This document shows positions 33,401 through 40,386 of a stretch of 64,000 nt of DNA, one piece after another. The position numbers were made by a program, and so were the translations under genes. Position 1 is the first letter of the stretch; every line of letters begins with the position of its first letter. Under the pieces are notes generated by a model that saw only the letters and a list, made by a program, of their open reading frames with translations, was not told the origin of the DNA and made no database searches. Where the stretch lies: positions 2,108,001 through 2,172,000 of the forward strand of contig NZ_CP026604.1 in NCBI RefSeq assembly GCF_003063625.1. The letters run 5' to 3'. The stretch comes from Saccharobesus litoralis (GTDB lineage: Bacteria > Pseudomonadota > Gammaproteobacteria > Enterobacterales > Alteromonadaceae).

Positions 33401-33927
33401 TTAAAAGTTTAGAAGGTCCATTCGTATCTGATAAATGGAGACAATGGAGACCTCTTCGGCAACCAAAACATAATGCCAATATGAAGCAATTTAGTCTCGA
33501 TCGAATTGGAGCAACATTTAACGAATTTATTGGTGCAAACAATCCATTGTATAATAAAGCTGAACGTATTGAATGGTGGTTACAGAGTTTTCAAAATAAA
33601 ACTAAGAGACAAGGAAATAAAATAAATGGGTATCGAAGAAATGATATCTCAAAGTTAGATAACATTTTGGCGAAATTTCCAACCTCTAAGCTATTGCAAG
33701 CAAGTTTTGGCTTAAAAGATAAATCGGACAATACCAAGTTTGCAAAAAATGTTAAAGATGGTTGTTTCATCAATACATTTTCAATAAAAAACTGGTTAAA
33801 GAGCCCGTCCGTGAAAAACGTATTATTACAAGGTTTTGCGCAAGAGCTTATAGATGAGTTTGCTGATGACACATTTGAAGCTGCAAATATAGATCCCGAG
33901 GAATTATCACTATGTCAGATACAATAA
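27427..33927 (+). CDS. LamG-domain polymorphic toxin with C-terminal PD-(D/E)xK-like nuclease
   Basis: The protein has 2166 residues. A Sec signal ends near SVA-AGG (about residue 40). A long beta-rich region follows, then an invasin/Big_1-like Ig domain (about 1133-1218) and a LamG/concanavalin-like domain (about 1285-1485). Next is a conserved, partly hydrophobic pre-toxin region (about 1575-1760, with DGWEGDE) and a C-terminal domain of about 400 residues. That domain has an upstream YE/IE acidic pair and D1978-I-V...E1991-V-K1993, the D...ExK arrangement of PD-(D/E)xK nucleases. The same 400-residue module recurs in two divergent forms downstream, each followed by a divergent immunity-like gene; this is the hallmark of polymorphic toxins. 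The next gene overlaps the 3' end by 16 bases. Antibacterial nuclease activity is inferred, not shown. Confidence 0.82.
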   Translation: MALFNLTFTDRKFCVKHCSVWLLGLLLLSSLFVSKISVAAGGFDIWNAQHGFVVGRSLILSESGNLIWAEYDENGGVVNRSFAVQEGDLSKGYVLPANEVLALVQVYQQLLQANPGAELIDAKAYQALEYTARNGHKVIKPATNGYRYFLVKPETAILTGLESPFLMGFKFDVESAVGAVSGGDKAVLFDNQHQVALTSPYTVSPLSGFYRGEEDGARLENTSQPYMPISGAGVEIIAPFPGFATTDENGLYQAQYGVLPCPGFDFSYTTPAVTEVWYSAWTPTGRKPLMFPQFHPGYTLCQGSLDNLQYSNTSLTGIMMNVHLQSIIASLPSVLTYPSNFYIDAQLISGELFLANPGSSIELAASTEYKYQTPNFTQRTTSVNDFDQDGIIDIHKQGDNVIQYAGVLVDGEFVCETEADKQTHYGVYLSSNSSGETPACDSDTNLLTPVPDLVRLIDHSADLTHQGLLSTISKEDLQDTDIYVFRSGNGQLLMEQKGLAEYVVSPFNPGTLFGVSENGLTFSSLIRGFDGYAQTLWGSNPYSEYLSHSNINLNIANGSYESLAPGEPIEIIAINRKTGYMGSTRSTLGQFNSGGVGYSENVIVMTPPNLKVKATRKYKTEHNLGESDRPNEHTIAFEGSAANTDTLVTIEVEWLNQDGTPLPPGLADYGFTGRLVKVTDSGMELTEVGHFDITPGKRIENVQIPTDHEYSETFYLQISAKPQHENPTFGDLGASPDGPLQYRPKHYVPFKVPVYDEVLDELQKTQYNALKAAGEQNLTPPETQYQYRYRPEYQFSLLDFELKNFKRQTENDGTVAIGSDDKGYMISSDDVAIDILFSISDYQTDDLEPLPFLGIGQQLVMEVGGKEVELTLGDDQQLTFNNPADLHQLEGEDFLFLQLYDNQDPDNILWEYAFQMLTADTRWAGYDNIGEDGTIYVSADELEVPLQGLIVGYDEDLGPADLKWKTTGAGSGTTQADSQNNTSLGYSSATFTADCTAGSVNTAEIMYGDTKATVGPIETLPGKPDSTIIRVNGTRVTEATTDLKTYLLGHKPIPIEITVKDQCGNLVSDGTSVEISIEGHAVVTVDDPGTIDGKVYATVEGASLPSTDNFLVVKSGTVPQIKVPFVVQPLTVEISDYLISMEDRSIQPITVTVTDDDGDVVVDKEVIFESNGGRFKQGIVTTNSDGIATGYLHTGFHPIDDLKISARVGLTFGDTVTSKVIPQTEGNGYLQTKDAVVVGDETQAGHAEYTRYDGANIALAYDTQANITINGTIGQSHEITLGTLADPNLMPLAVYHLNEAADDADTITEATGTLATSAYNTELSNDHPSAGYSTYFNQQQSSYLSAPLTDKIKPTNGVSFRVDIKPQTQLNAAQQTADIFNMAGGAHKLTLNQDNTLSYTIYNDAGEQTVTSAPINLNQWYQVAGQYHNGQLTLQINGTQYKQATNNSALNYGITSKGLTVGEGYTGYISSLKFFNPNSAPLVTFNNNQTTQTVNLNQTSQDLSIKSTGLLNANNQQLNQLRIGVNHQGQQTYVSVISKSLFTQLSSYQLNTLQPQGYPTVYQRQQYQGIPFIPMAHANIFDFSWDDAFDSLKSVAGFILPFEAIGTFYEQTNYLMDGDSRFDELELALAGIEILTIIPIAKPLLAITKPLKLFIRPLKSSNPKFIKALGDVIGKLGDDIVKGKFDKAINLLPMMLIMGEMLSDAEARQGLMVMVNSITSADDIFAWADYLSLPADGWEGDEVPEVVLNPSYPEDAFYGVPFINKAWAAKTRSRINGVEIGKMFTDINKQFKSKLSDDPTLLTNTLKNIGKPMRRTKVVAMRKLVFNKNMLKSSLSIMGFAGSKNLVNLIKNGTGMRMSPLSFIGVISYLETRMNSEVCKELPNCKYISSIQLQNKIRTKYALALGNYLAGNITSLANQEVGAAFHLAMIAVKHFEYEATGKNAIVGIESTKNIPIYQYTSTKNNSVDVVDEKTRYVDIVLAGKSKEVWVEVKSLEGPFVSDKWRQWRPLRQPKHNANMKQFSLDRIGATFNEFIGANNPLYNKAERIEWWLQSFQNKTKRQGNKINGYRRNDISKLDNILAKFPTSKLLQASFGLKDKSDNTKFAKNVKDGCFINTFSIKNWLKSPSVKNVLLQGFAQELIDEFADDTFEAANIDPEELSLCQIQ

Positions 33928-34778
33928 ATAAACTTAACGAGATAATTAATAAATCTGCTTGGTTGGTAGAGGATAAAGAATGGATAAAAAACCGCAAAAC
34001 TAAGTGGCGAGATTTGAGTAGGGCATTAAAGCAAGATAAAAAAATGAGCTCTAAAGAACTCGCGTTTTACAAAAGCTACTACATAACAGGTTTTTTAGAT
34101 GCACAAGTCTACGAATCTCGTTGCCCTGATTTATACACATTATATTTAATGATGTTTCATGCTGATCAAAATGAAAGTAGCTTGACTAATCTATATCTAC
34201 AATTAGTTGGATACCTTTGTGATGAAAGAAGTTTGATTGGTGAGTTTTGCAGAATTCAGCCTAGTGTATCCCTTGGCCATAGCGAAAAAGGATACTTTGA
34301 CGGTAAGGAATCAGTTTATTGTAAACTTCTATATGGTGAAACGGCGTCAGATTTTTCGTCAACTATGGAAGCAAATAGTTCTTTGTTTTTCGTGGGTTTT
34401 TGTCAAGAGAGTATTGAATTATTACTTTCGGAAAACTCTTATATCCATTCTATTTATTTTTATCTCGTAGATTTTTCTTTTTATACTGCAATAAATACTG
34501 AATTTGAAAGGGCTCCTAATCATGTTTACATAAGTCAATTTTTGCAATTGATAGTTGCTTATGAACAATTAGATCCTTTTAAAGACTCTGATTTAGAACG
34601 CCATACATCTGCTTGGAGGTTGGTTAAAGCTGTAAGGGAAAAACTTCAACAAAGTAACTTACCGGACAAGCTAAGGGAAATGTGGGAATTCACTCAAACT
34701 GAAAAAGGAAAAACTCAAAGATTTGAATATTTTCAAGACAGATACCCAATATTAAAGCAACTTGCTGACAGTGCTTAA
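33912..34778 (+). CDS. Putative immunity protein for the LamG toxin (variant 1)
   Basis: The start overlaps the end of the toxin gene by 16 bases, which ties expression of the two together. The product has 288 residues, no signal peptide and no membrane segment, so it should be cytoplasmic, where a nuclease would have to be neutralised. No Pfam family was recognised by eye. It shares a signature with the genes at 39322 and 44085: near the N-terminus a W-x-[IV]-K-x-R-K-x-x-W-R-x-L helix followed by Y-[YF]-[IL]-T-G, and near the C-terminus a D-P-[FL] helix plus an [LP]-P-[DE]-[KE]-L-R-[ED] segment. Sequence between these is highly diverged, as expected for specificity-determining immunity proteins. 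Position and family pattern are the evidence; binding is untested. Confidence 0.72.
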   Translation: MSDTINKLNEIINKSAWLVEDKEWIKNRKTKWRDLSRALKQDKKMSSKELAFYKSYYITGFLDAQVYESRCPDLYTLYLMMFHADQNESSLTNLYLQLVGYLCDERSLIGEFCRIQPSVSLGHSEKGYFDGKESVYCKLLYGETASDFSSTMEANSSLFFVGFCQESIELLLSENSYIHSIYFYLVDFSFYTAINTEFERAPNHVYISQFLQLIVAYEQLDPFKDSDLERHTSAWRLVKAVREKLQQSNLPDKLREMWEFTQTEKGKTQRFEYFQDRYPILKQLADSA

Positions 34779-34881
34779 TTTTAAAATGTATTGTTTGACT
34801 GAGTGACCCCGGAGTTTCTGACTTTGCTAAGCATGGGTTATTTGATGATGCCTAAGAACTAATAGAACTGGAGTTAGATTG

Positions 34882-34951
34882 ATGTACTGGCTAACAAACG
34901 ATATAAACTGGATGAAGCAACGAACGTCTGATTGGAAGGTTATTAGGAAAC
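34882..34951 (+). pseudogene. 5' remnant of a fourth immunity gene, cut by an IS3-type element
   Basis: An ATG at 34882 opens MYWLTNDINWMKQRTSDWKV (20 residues), which carries the same W-x-x-x-D-x-x-W-x-K-x-R-x-x-[DK]-W signature as the immunity genes at 33912 and 39322. The frame runs into the terminal TG of an IS3-family remnant at 34952 and is lost. Just upstream (about 34818-34851) a short frame ending in taa could be the last residues of its toxin, but that is too short to be sure. Confidence 0.55.
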
Positions 34952-35187
34952 TGACCTGGTCAACCATTTTGTGACAACTCAGTTAAGCAGCTTTCTGTAA
35001 TTGTGCCATTTCTGCCTCATATTCATTCGGGCTCTTGTAGCCTAAATAAGAATGAAGCCGTGTGCTATTATAAAACATGGTGATGTAGCTTAGTATGTCC
35101 TGCTGGGCTTCGTGTCGAGTTTGATAGTGCTGCCATTGAACTCGCTCTTGCTTTAAACTACCAAAGAAGCTTTCTACAACCGCATTG
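34952..35187 (-). mobile_element. 3' remnant of an IS3-family element (transposase C-terminus)
   Basis: The reverse strand encodes about 67 residues ending at the stop at 34983-34985. It contains NAVVESFFGSLKQERVQW and YNSTRLHSYLGYKSP, the diagnostic C-terminal catalytic Glu and YN-x-x-R-x-H-x-x-L motifs of IS3-group OrfB. An element terminus beginning TGACCTGGTCAACC lies at 34952. The 5' part of the transposase is missing; homology stops at about 35187 where IS110-derived sequence takes over. Confidence 0.85.
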
Positions 35188-35204
35188 ACGCTCCTATGTC
35201 AAGG

Positions 35205-35514
35205 TCAGCTTAACTTAGAAAGGTCTGATACGATAATTGGATATAGCTCTCTAGCTATATAACGCTTCAAGCAACGCTGAATTTCTTTATTTGATTTCCC
35301 TTCTGACGAACGTTTTTCTACGTATTTCCTTGTTCTAAAGTCACTTCTCATTCTTATCAAGGCCACTGTCCATAAGGCATTGTTGGCATCTCTAGCTCCT
35401 CCACGATTAAGCCTGTGGCGTTGTTTTTTACCAGATGAGGCATCCAATGGACTAACGCCACATAAAGCAGCAAACGATGATTCTTTTCTTAGACGCTCAG
35501 GGTTATCACCGGTG
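35205..35514 (-). pseudogene. IS110-family transposase, C-terminal fragment
   Basis: The reverse-strand frame encodes about 100 residues of the Transposase_20 region: GDNPERLRKESSFAALCGVS, then SSGKKQRHRLNRGG and a final IQRCLKRYIARELY. This is typical of the C-terminal half of IS110/IS1111 transposases. The N-terminal DEDD catalytic half is absent. The frame stays open into the adjacent tyrosine-transposase element (boundary 35515), so the apparent 146-residue product is a chimera of IS110 sequence and the reverse strand of that element. Confidence 0.8.
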
Positions 35515-36469
35515 AATTCCGGGGTCAGGTCTTTACTTTTGCGTAATTTATAAATTGAACTAGACTTGGATGTCATGAATATAGATAAAAGGATTTTGTT
35601 ATGGCTAGGCCGCTGCGCATTGAATTTGACGGCGCGTTTTATCATGTAACGTCACGGGGTAATGCGCGTCAAGACATCTACCTCGAACCGCAAGATTACC
35701 TATTGTTTCTCGATACACTTGGCGATGTTTGTCAGCGCTACAATTGGCGAATACATGCCTATTGTTTGATGACAAATCACTATCATTTAGTGGTTGAAAC
35801 GCCAGAAGGAAACCTGTCTTTAGGAATGCGCCAACTCAATGGTGTTTACACTCAAAGATTTAATCGAAAACGTGGTCGCAGTGGTCATGTGTTTCAAGGC
35901 CGCTTCAAAAGTATCTTGGTTGATTCAGATACCTACTATAAAACTCTTATTCGATACGTTATTCAAAATCCGCTTCGCGCCAAGATGGTTAATCACGTAA
36001 GTCAGTATAATTGGAGTAGTTATCCAGCCATGGTAGGTATGTGCAATAATCCAGACTGGTTAGTGAGAAAAACCGTATTAGCGCGTTTTGCCAAACCAGA
36101 AGCCAAAGCTATTGAGCTTTTTAAACATTGTATAGAGCAACAATCAGAAGCTGATTTTTGGCAAGCCATTAGTCATCAGATATTTTTGGGCGATGAAGCA
36201 TTTGCTAAGCGTTATTTGCCCAACGACAATGAGCAACCTGTAATTAGTGAAATACCCAATGTCCAGCAAAGGCGACAAGCAGAGTCATTAGCGTATTATC
36301 AAAAAACGTACCCCAAAAGAAGTGAGGCGATAGTTGCAGCTTATCAAAGTGGCGGTTATACGCAGAAGAAAATAGCAGACTATTTTGGATTACATTACAC
36401 AACTGTGAGCAGGATAATAAAGAAGGCTGATAATGTGTGATGCAAAAGTAAAGACCTGACCCCGGAGTT
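35515..36469 (+). mobile_element. REP-associated tyrosine transposase element, copy 1 (955 bp)
   Basis: The single transposase gene is bounded by inverted ends: aattccggggtcaggtct at 35515 and agacctgaccccggagtt ending at 36469. The ends carry the GGAG tetranucleotide typical of REP/RAYT systems. Length is identical (955 bp) to the copy at 40387-41341. The left flank is an IS110 remnant and the right flank is LamG-toxin cassette sequence, so it marks a rearrangement junction. Confidence 0.8.
35601..36440 (+). CDS. REP-associated tyrosine transposase (Y1_Tnp / RAYT family), copy 1
   Basis: A 279-residue single-domain HUH nuclease with a C-terminal extension. The N-terminal MARPLRIEFDGAFYHVTSRG and the metal-binding H-Y-H in TNHYHLVVETPEG are visible. 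The catalytic tyrosine is expected in the LIRYVIQNPLRA helix. The C-terminal YTQKKIADYFGLHYTTVSRI is a helix-turn-helix resembling DnaA/resolvase-type DNA-binding ends. It is expected to cut and move or copy palindromic REP sequences with GGAG ends, such as its own termini. An AAGGA ribosome-binding site precedes the ATG. It differs from the second copy at only about seven residues and looks intact. Confidence 0.9.
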   Translation: MARPLRIEFDGAFYHVTSRGNARQDIYLEPQDYLLFLDTLGDVCQRYNWRIHAYCLMTNHYHLVVETPEGNLSLGMRQLNGVYTQRFNRKRGRSGHVFQGRFKSILVDSDTYYKTLIRYVIQNPLRAKMVNHVSQYNWSSYPAMVGMCNNPDWLVRKTVLARFAKPEAKAIELFKHCIEQQSEADFWQAISHQIFLGDEAFAKRYLPNDNEQPVISEIPNVQQRRQAESLAYYQKTYPKRSEAIVAAYQSGGYTQKKIADYFGLHYTTVSRIIKKADNV

Positions 36470-36470
36470 C

Positions 36471-39322
36471 CATTTGGTGATACGGTAACAAGCGAAATTA
36501 AACCGAAAACCAATGGTAATAGTTACCTACAAACCAAAGATGCTGTGGTGGTGGGTGATGAAACCCAAGCAGGGCACGCAGAATACACCCGCTATGATGG
36601 CGCTGAGATTGGATTAAGTTACGATGTAGAAGGTGATATTCAAGTTTACGGCGAAGTTGGTCAACAAACCGAAATACAACTAGGGACATTAGCCGACCCC
36701 AACTTAATGCCATTAGTATCCTATTCACTCAATATGCCGTTAGATGAAGATGGCACCACCATTGAAGCGACTGGTCAGTTAGACACACTTGCCTACAATA
36801 CACAATTGGTAGAAGACCACCCAATCGCGGGCATGAGCTACTACTTTAACCAAGAAGACGATAGCTATTTGTCTGCCCCAGCGCAAGACAATATTAAACC
36901 TACAGATGCGGTTAGCTTTAGGGTAGACATCAAACCACAAACCAGTGGTGGAGAGGTGTTTAGTATAGCCGGCGGGGCGCACAAATTAATGGTAAATAGC
37001 GACAACAGCCTAACTTACACCATACACAATGCCCAAGGTAAACACGAAGTCACTTCAGCACCACTTACTCAACAGCAATGGCACGAAGTAGCTGGACAAT
37101 ACCACAAGGGTAAACTGACCTTACAAGTTAATAGTCAAATTAACCAATCTGACGTTGATAACAGTACACTAAACTATGGTATTACCAGCAAAGGCTTAAC
37201 CGTTGGGGAACAATACACAGGCCATATTAGTGGCCTTAGGTTCTTTAACCCCAATAGCCAGCCGTTAGTCACCTTTGATGATGGCAGCACCCAAAAAGCG
37301 CTAACACTCGCCAACACTCAAACCGACTTAAAGGTTAAAAGTAATGGCCAACTCAATGCCAATGGCCAGAGCATGCAACACCTAAGAGTTGGGATTAACT
37401 ACCACGGGCAAAAAACCTATGTAGGCGTGGTGGACAAGACCTTGTTTACGCAGATTGCGTCTTACCAATATGAGCGTTATAAGCCTGAAGGTTATGCCTT
37501 GGTTTATGAGCGTAAAAAATATGTAGGTGTCCCTTTTATTCCAACTGCTCATGCTTTTAGTTTTAGCGATGTTTGGGAAGGGGCAACATCGGCGGTTAAA
37601 GGTGCTGTCAGCTTTTTGATTCCGTTTGAATCCCTGCAAGAATTTTACAAACAAGCTAACTACCTTATTAAAGACGACAGCCGTTTCGATTCGTTTGAAA
37701 TGGCAATGGCGGGTATAGAAATATTTACCATAATACCAGTAGCAAAACCGTTGAAAGCTTTAACGTTTGCTATGAAAAAAATATTCCGGCCTCTAAAAGG
37801 TAAACCGTTTATGGGGGCACTTGGTGGAGTGGTAGGAAAACTGGGTGAAGACGTTATCAACGGCAAGTTTGACCGGGTTATCGATATGTTGCCTATGTTG
37901 ATAATTGTAGGTGAAATGGCCTTAAACTCCGAAGCGAGAGAGAGTCTACTAATTTTAGTAGACTCAATTTCCAGTGCAGATGATATTTTTATTTGGGCAG
38001 ACTATTTAAAAGAATCAATAAACGATGATGACCCACTAGCATTAGACAATAATCTTGCTATGGCGCCGCCAAGTCTATTGTCAACAGCATTATTTGGTTC
38101 GGTGGCGTATGCGAAAAACAGGGCGAAAAAAGACGAAAACGATAAATTAGAAAACGCTGCTAAAGCATCTCGAAAACTCGTAAAAACCTTGAGCAAATTT
38201 AAGAATTTACCTAACAAACAAAAACTTGTAGAAGGTGTTGAATCGGCAGTAAAAGCCATGAAAGGAGCGACTACCAAGGAATTTAAGTCCTTTTTAAAAT
38301 CTGAAAAAGCGTTAAGTGCAGCTATGGGAATAGGTTCAGCGGCATTTGTAAGGTTATTAAAAAATAGCGGTAACTTACGTATGTCGCCAGCGACTATTGT
38401 TGGTTTACTGGCCTATATAGAATCTCGTCGAGAGCCAGACATTTGCACATCAACTAACGGATGTATTCCTTTCGATAGTGAGGTTAGAAGAAAAATATTA
38501 TCAAATTTATATTTTAACGCCTTTACGCGCGCCATATTCACTGACCAATATGGTGAACCTAGTAACTCAGGCGCCTTATTTCAATTAATGATGGTATCAA
38601 TTAATCATTTAAGCTATGAGTTAGGTGATAGTGCAAATAAGGTTGTTGATATTGAGAGTACATTTAAATTAAATCTTTATGGTCAAAACAAACTTGGTGT
38701 CGAACGACTCGTAGGAAAACAAGAACGGCGTATAGATATAGTTTTGGCGGGAAGTAATCCTAGCGGTGAGCTAGGTGTAAGTAATAAATGGATAGAAGTT
38801 AAATCACTAAGTGGTTATAAACGCAATAGCAGCACAGGGGCATGGCGAGAGTCTGGATTTGCTAAAAAACTTTGGGCACGTTATGAATGGGCAGATAGAA
38901 AGACCAGCCAAAAGGGGAAGGTGTATACCCCGCTTGGTAGTGTACATAAAGAGTTCTTTTTAGATCGCGTTGCCCAAAACGGTTATGAAGACAATAAGAT
39001 TTTTAAATCTGATATCCAATGGTATTTACAATCTTTCACTAGAGCTACAGTGAAGGGTTATGACAAAAATCAAATCAAGTATGCCAGAGAGCAAATAAGG
39101 CAACTACCAACATCAAAGCCACACAACGATGGGCGACATTATATATCGCTTGGCTTTGAGCACGAGCTTACAGATAATGTTAACTATTTTGTTGGTAGTA
39201 CTCTTTCACTATTTAGTATTAAATCTTGGATATTGAAGGAAGCATCGGATGAAGCACTTGATTTACTGTTTGAAGATTTTCCTAAAGAAGCAATAGAGAA
39301 GTTAATGCAAGTCAATTATTAA
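36471..39322 (+). CDS. Orphan LamG-toxin cassette 2 (headless, PD-(D/E)xK-like toxin variant 2)
   Basis: Homology to the main toxin gene starts two bases after the RAYT element, matching main-gene sequence from 31058 (FGDTVTS...), and stays in frame to the stop. There is no signal peptide, no start codon of its own worth trusting (a GTG at 36545 is the first usable) and no upstream region. The order is LamG domain, GVPFIPTAHA motif, pre-toxin region, then a 400-residue toxin domain with D-I-V-L-A-G (Asp at 38735) and W-I-E-V-K-S (Glu at 38795, Lys at 38801). The toxin part is clearly homologous to variant 1 but strongly diverged, while parts of the upstream region are almost identical at the DNA level. 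It reads as a silent spare tip that could replace the main tip by recombination. It ends overlapping its immunity gene by one base. Confidence 0.8.
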
Positions 39323-40224
39323 TGAGTATATGTATGGATATATCAGCTTGGAAAACAGACGATAAGCGTTGGGTAAAAGAACGCAAGGCTCAGTGGCGAA
39401 TATTAAAAAAGAAGTTACTTCAACTCACGGGCATTGAAGGTGGCTATCCAATAAAATCGTTAGAAAAATACTTTTTAACTGGAAAGTTTGAATTAAGTGG
39501 CGTTGAAAACCCAATTATGGGAAATGTCTTTAATGGTGGTGTGTTTATCGAATTTTGGTTACACCCGGATCATAGTGAAGAAAACTTTGACCGCATCATT
39601 GAAAATTATAAACAAGCATGCTTAGAAGAAAACGTATCTTTCTTAGGGCGTCAAATTGGTCAATGGCGATATTTCTTAAGTATGATGGGCGGAGGTAGTT
39701 ACACTGAGTTAGCTTTCCCTGATCGCTATCAATTTGATCTCGAAGAAGGCAGTTTTTTTGATAACTTGGAATATTTAGTATATGAAAAGCTGGTGCCTCA
39801 CAGATTTACTAAAGATCACTATTCAAACTTAAATCAAAAGGAATTTTCAGAAGCTGCAAAACATGAGTTTTACCTGACATTAGCAGGGCTTAAAGTTGTT
39901 ATTTTTGCAGAAGGTAGATTGATTCCGTTTAGTTTATCGTTCAAACGAGTTCCTTACTTTCACGACACTCTGCATTGTGGTTATTATAGGGTCAAAGGCT
40001 TTGACATGTTTGTTAAAGTTGTCGATATGATTATTGATTCTCCAGATGAATTCGATCCCTTGCAAGTAAAAATGGCTAAGGAGATAGCAGATGTTTTTGA
40101 AGACCCAGAGCTGCCTGAGGAGTTGCGTGACGATTTAGTTTTAATCCGAAGTGGCGGTAAATATAGGCCAGATACCGTATGGACAGATCAAAATTATAAA
40201 GATAGTCATTTAAAGCGCCCTTAA
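39322..40224 (+). CDS. Putative immunity protein for toxin variant 2
   Basis: The ATG overlaps the taa of the cassette 2 toxin. The product has 300 residues, is soluble and has no signal peptide. It has the family signature WKTDDKRWVKERKAQWRILK, then LEKYFLTGKFEL, and C-terminal EFDPLQVKMAKEIAD and LPEELRDD. It aligns over its length with the proteins at 33912 and 44085/46504 but only the two ends are well conserved. No database family was recognised; the resemblance to PoNi-type (DUF1910/1911) immunity proteins of PD-(D/E)xK effectors is at most in size and partner type. Its retention intact beside a headless toxin suggests either protection against relatives that carry variant 2 or recent acquisition. 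Whether it has a promoter is not visible. Confidence 0.72.
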   Translation: MSICMDISAWKTDDKRWVKERKAQWRILKKKLLQLTGIEGGYPIKSLEKYFLTGKFELSGVENPIMGNVFNGGVFIEFWLHPDHSEENFDRIIENYKQACLEENVSFLGRQIGQWRYFLSMMGGGSYTELAFPDRYQFDLEEGSFFDNLEYLVYEKLVPHRFTKDHYSNLNQKEFSEAAKHEFYLTLAGLKVVIFAEGRLIPFSLSFKRVPYFHDTLHCGYYRVKGFDMFVKVVDMIIDSPDEFDPLQVKMAKEIADVFEDPELPEELRDDLVLIRSGGKYRPDTVWTDQNYKDSHLKRP

Positions 40225-40239
40225 TAATGAAATGTTTCG

Positions 40240-40267
40240 GTTGTCTCGTTCGTATCGTTCAGACAAC
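40240..40267. other. 28-nt hairpin, copy 1 (GTTGTCT arm / RGACAAC arm)
   Basis: Arms GTTGTCT and AGACAAC pair perfectly around the 14-nt loop CGTTCGTATCGTTC. The same 28-nt structure recurs at 47782-47809 with a compensated base pair, and degraded at 50327-50354. Here it separates the immunity gene from a LamG-gene fragment. Confidence 0.7.
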
Positions 40268-40386
40268 CACCACGTTTCAAATGCTCACCGCCGATAGCCC
40301 AAATAGTGCATCACTCGGATATAGCACTGCGACCTTTACGGCCGATTGTACCGCAGGTGCAATCAACACAGCCGTGGTGCAATATG
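40268..40386 (+). pseudogene. Fragment of the LamG toxin gene with internal deletion
   Basis: Translation gives TFQMLTADSPNSASLGYS followed by TATFTADCTAGAINTA, matching main-gene segments around 30166-30190 and 30355-30430 with the roughly 55 residues between them missing. It is cut on the left by the hairpin and on the right by RAYT copy 2. A 67-residue open frame here is only this remnant fused to flanking sequence, not a gene. Confidence 0.75.

Noticed and set aside
33912-34778. Assignment of the immunity proteins to the PoNi (DUF1910/DUF1911) family
   Set aside because: The partner toxin class and size fit, but the C-terminal motifs expected for DUF1911 could not be recognised, so no family name is given.
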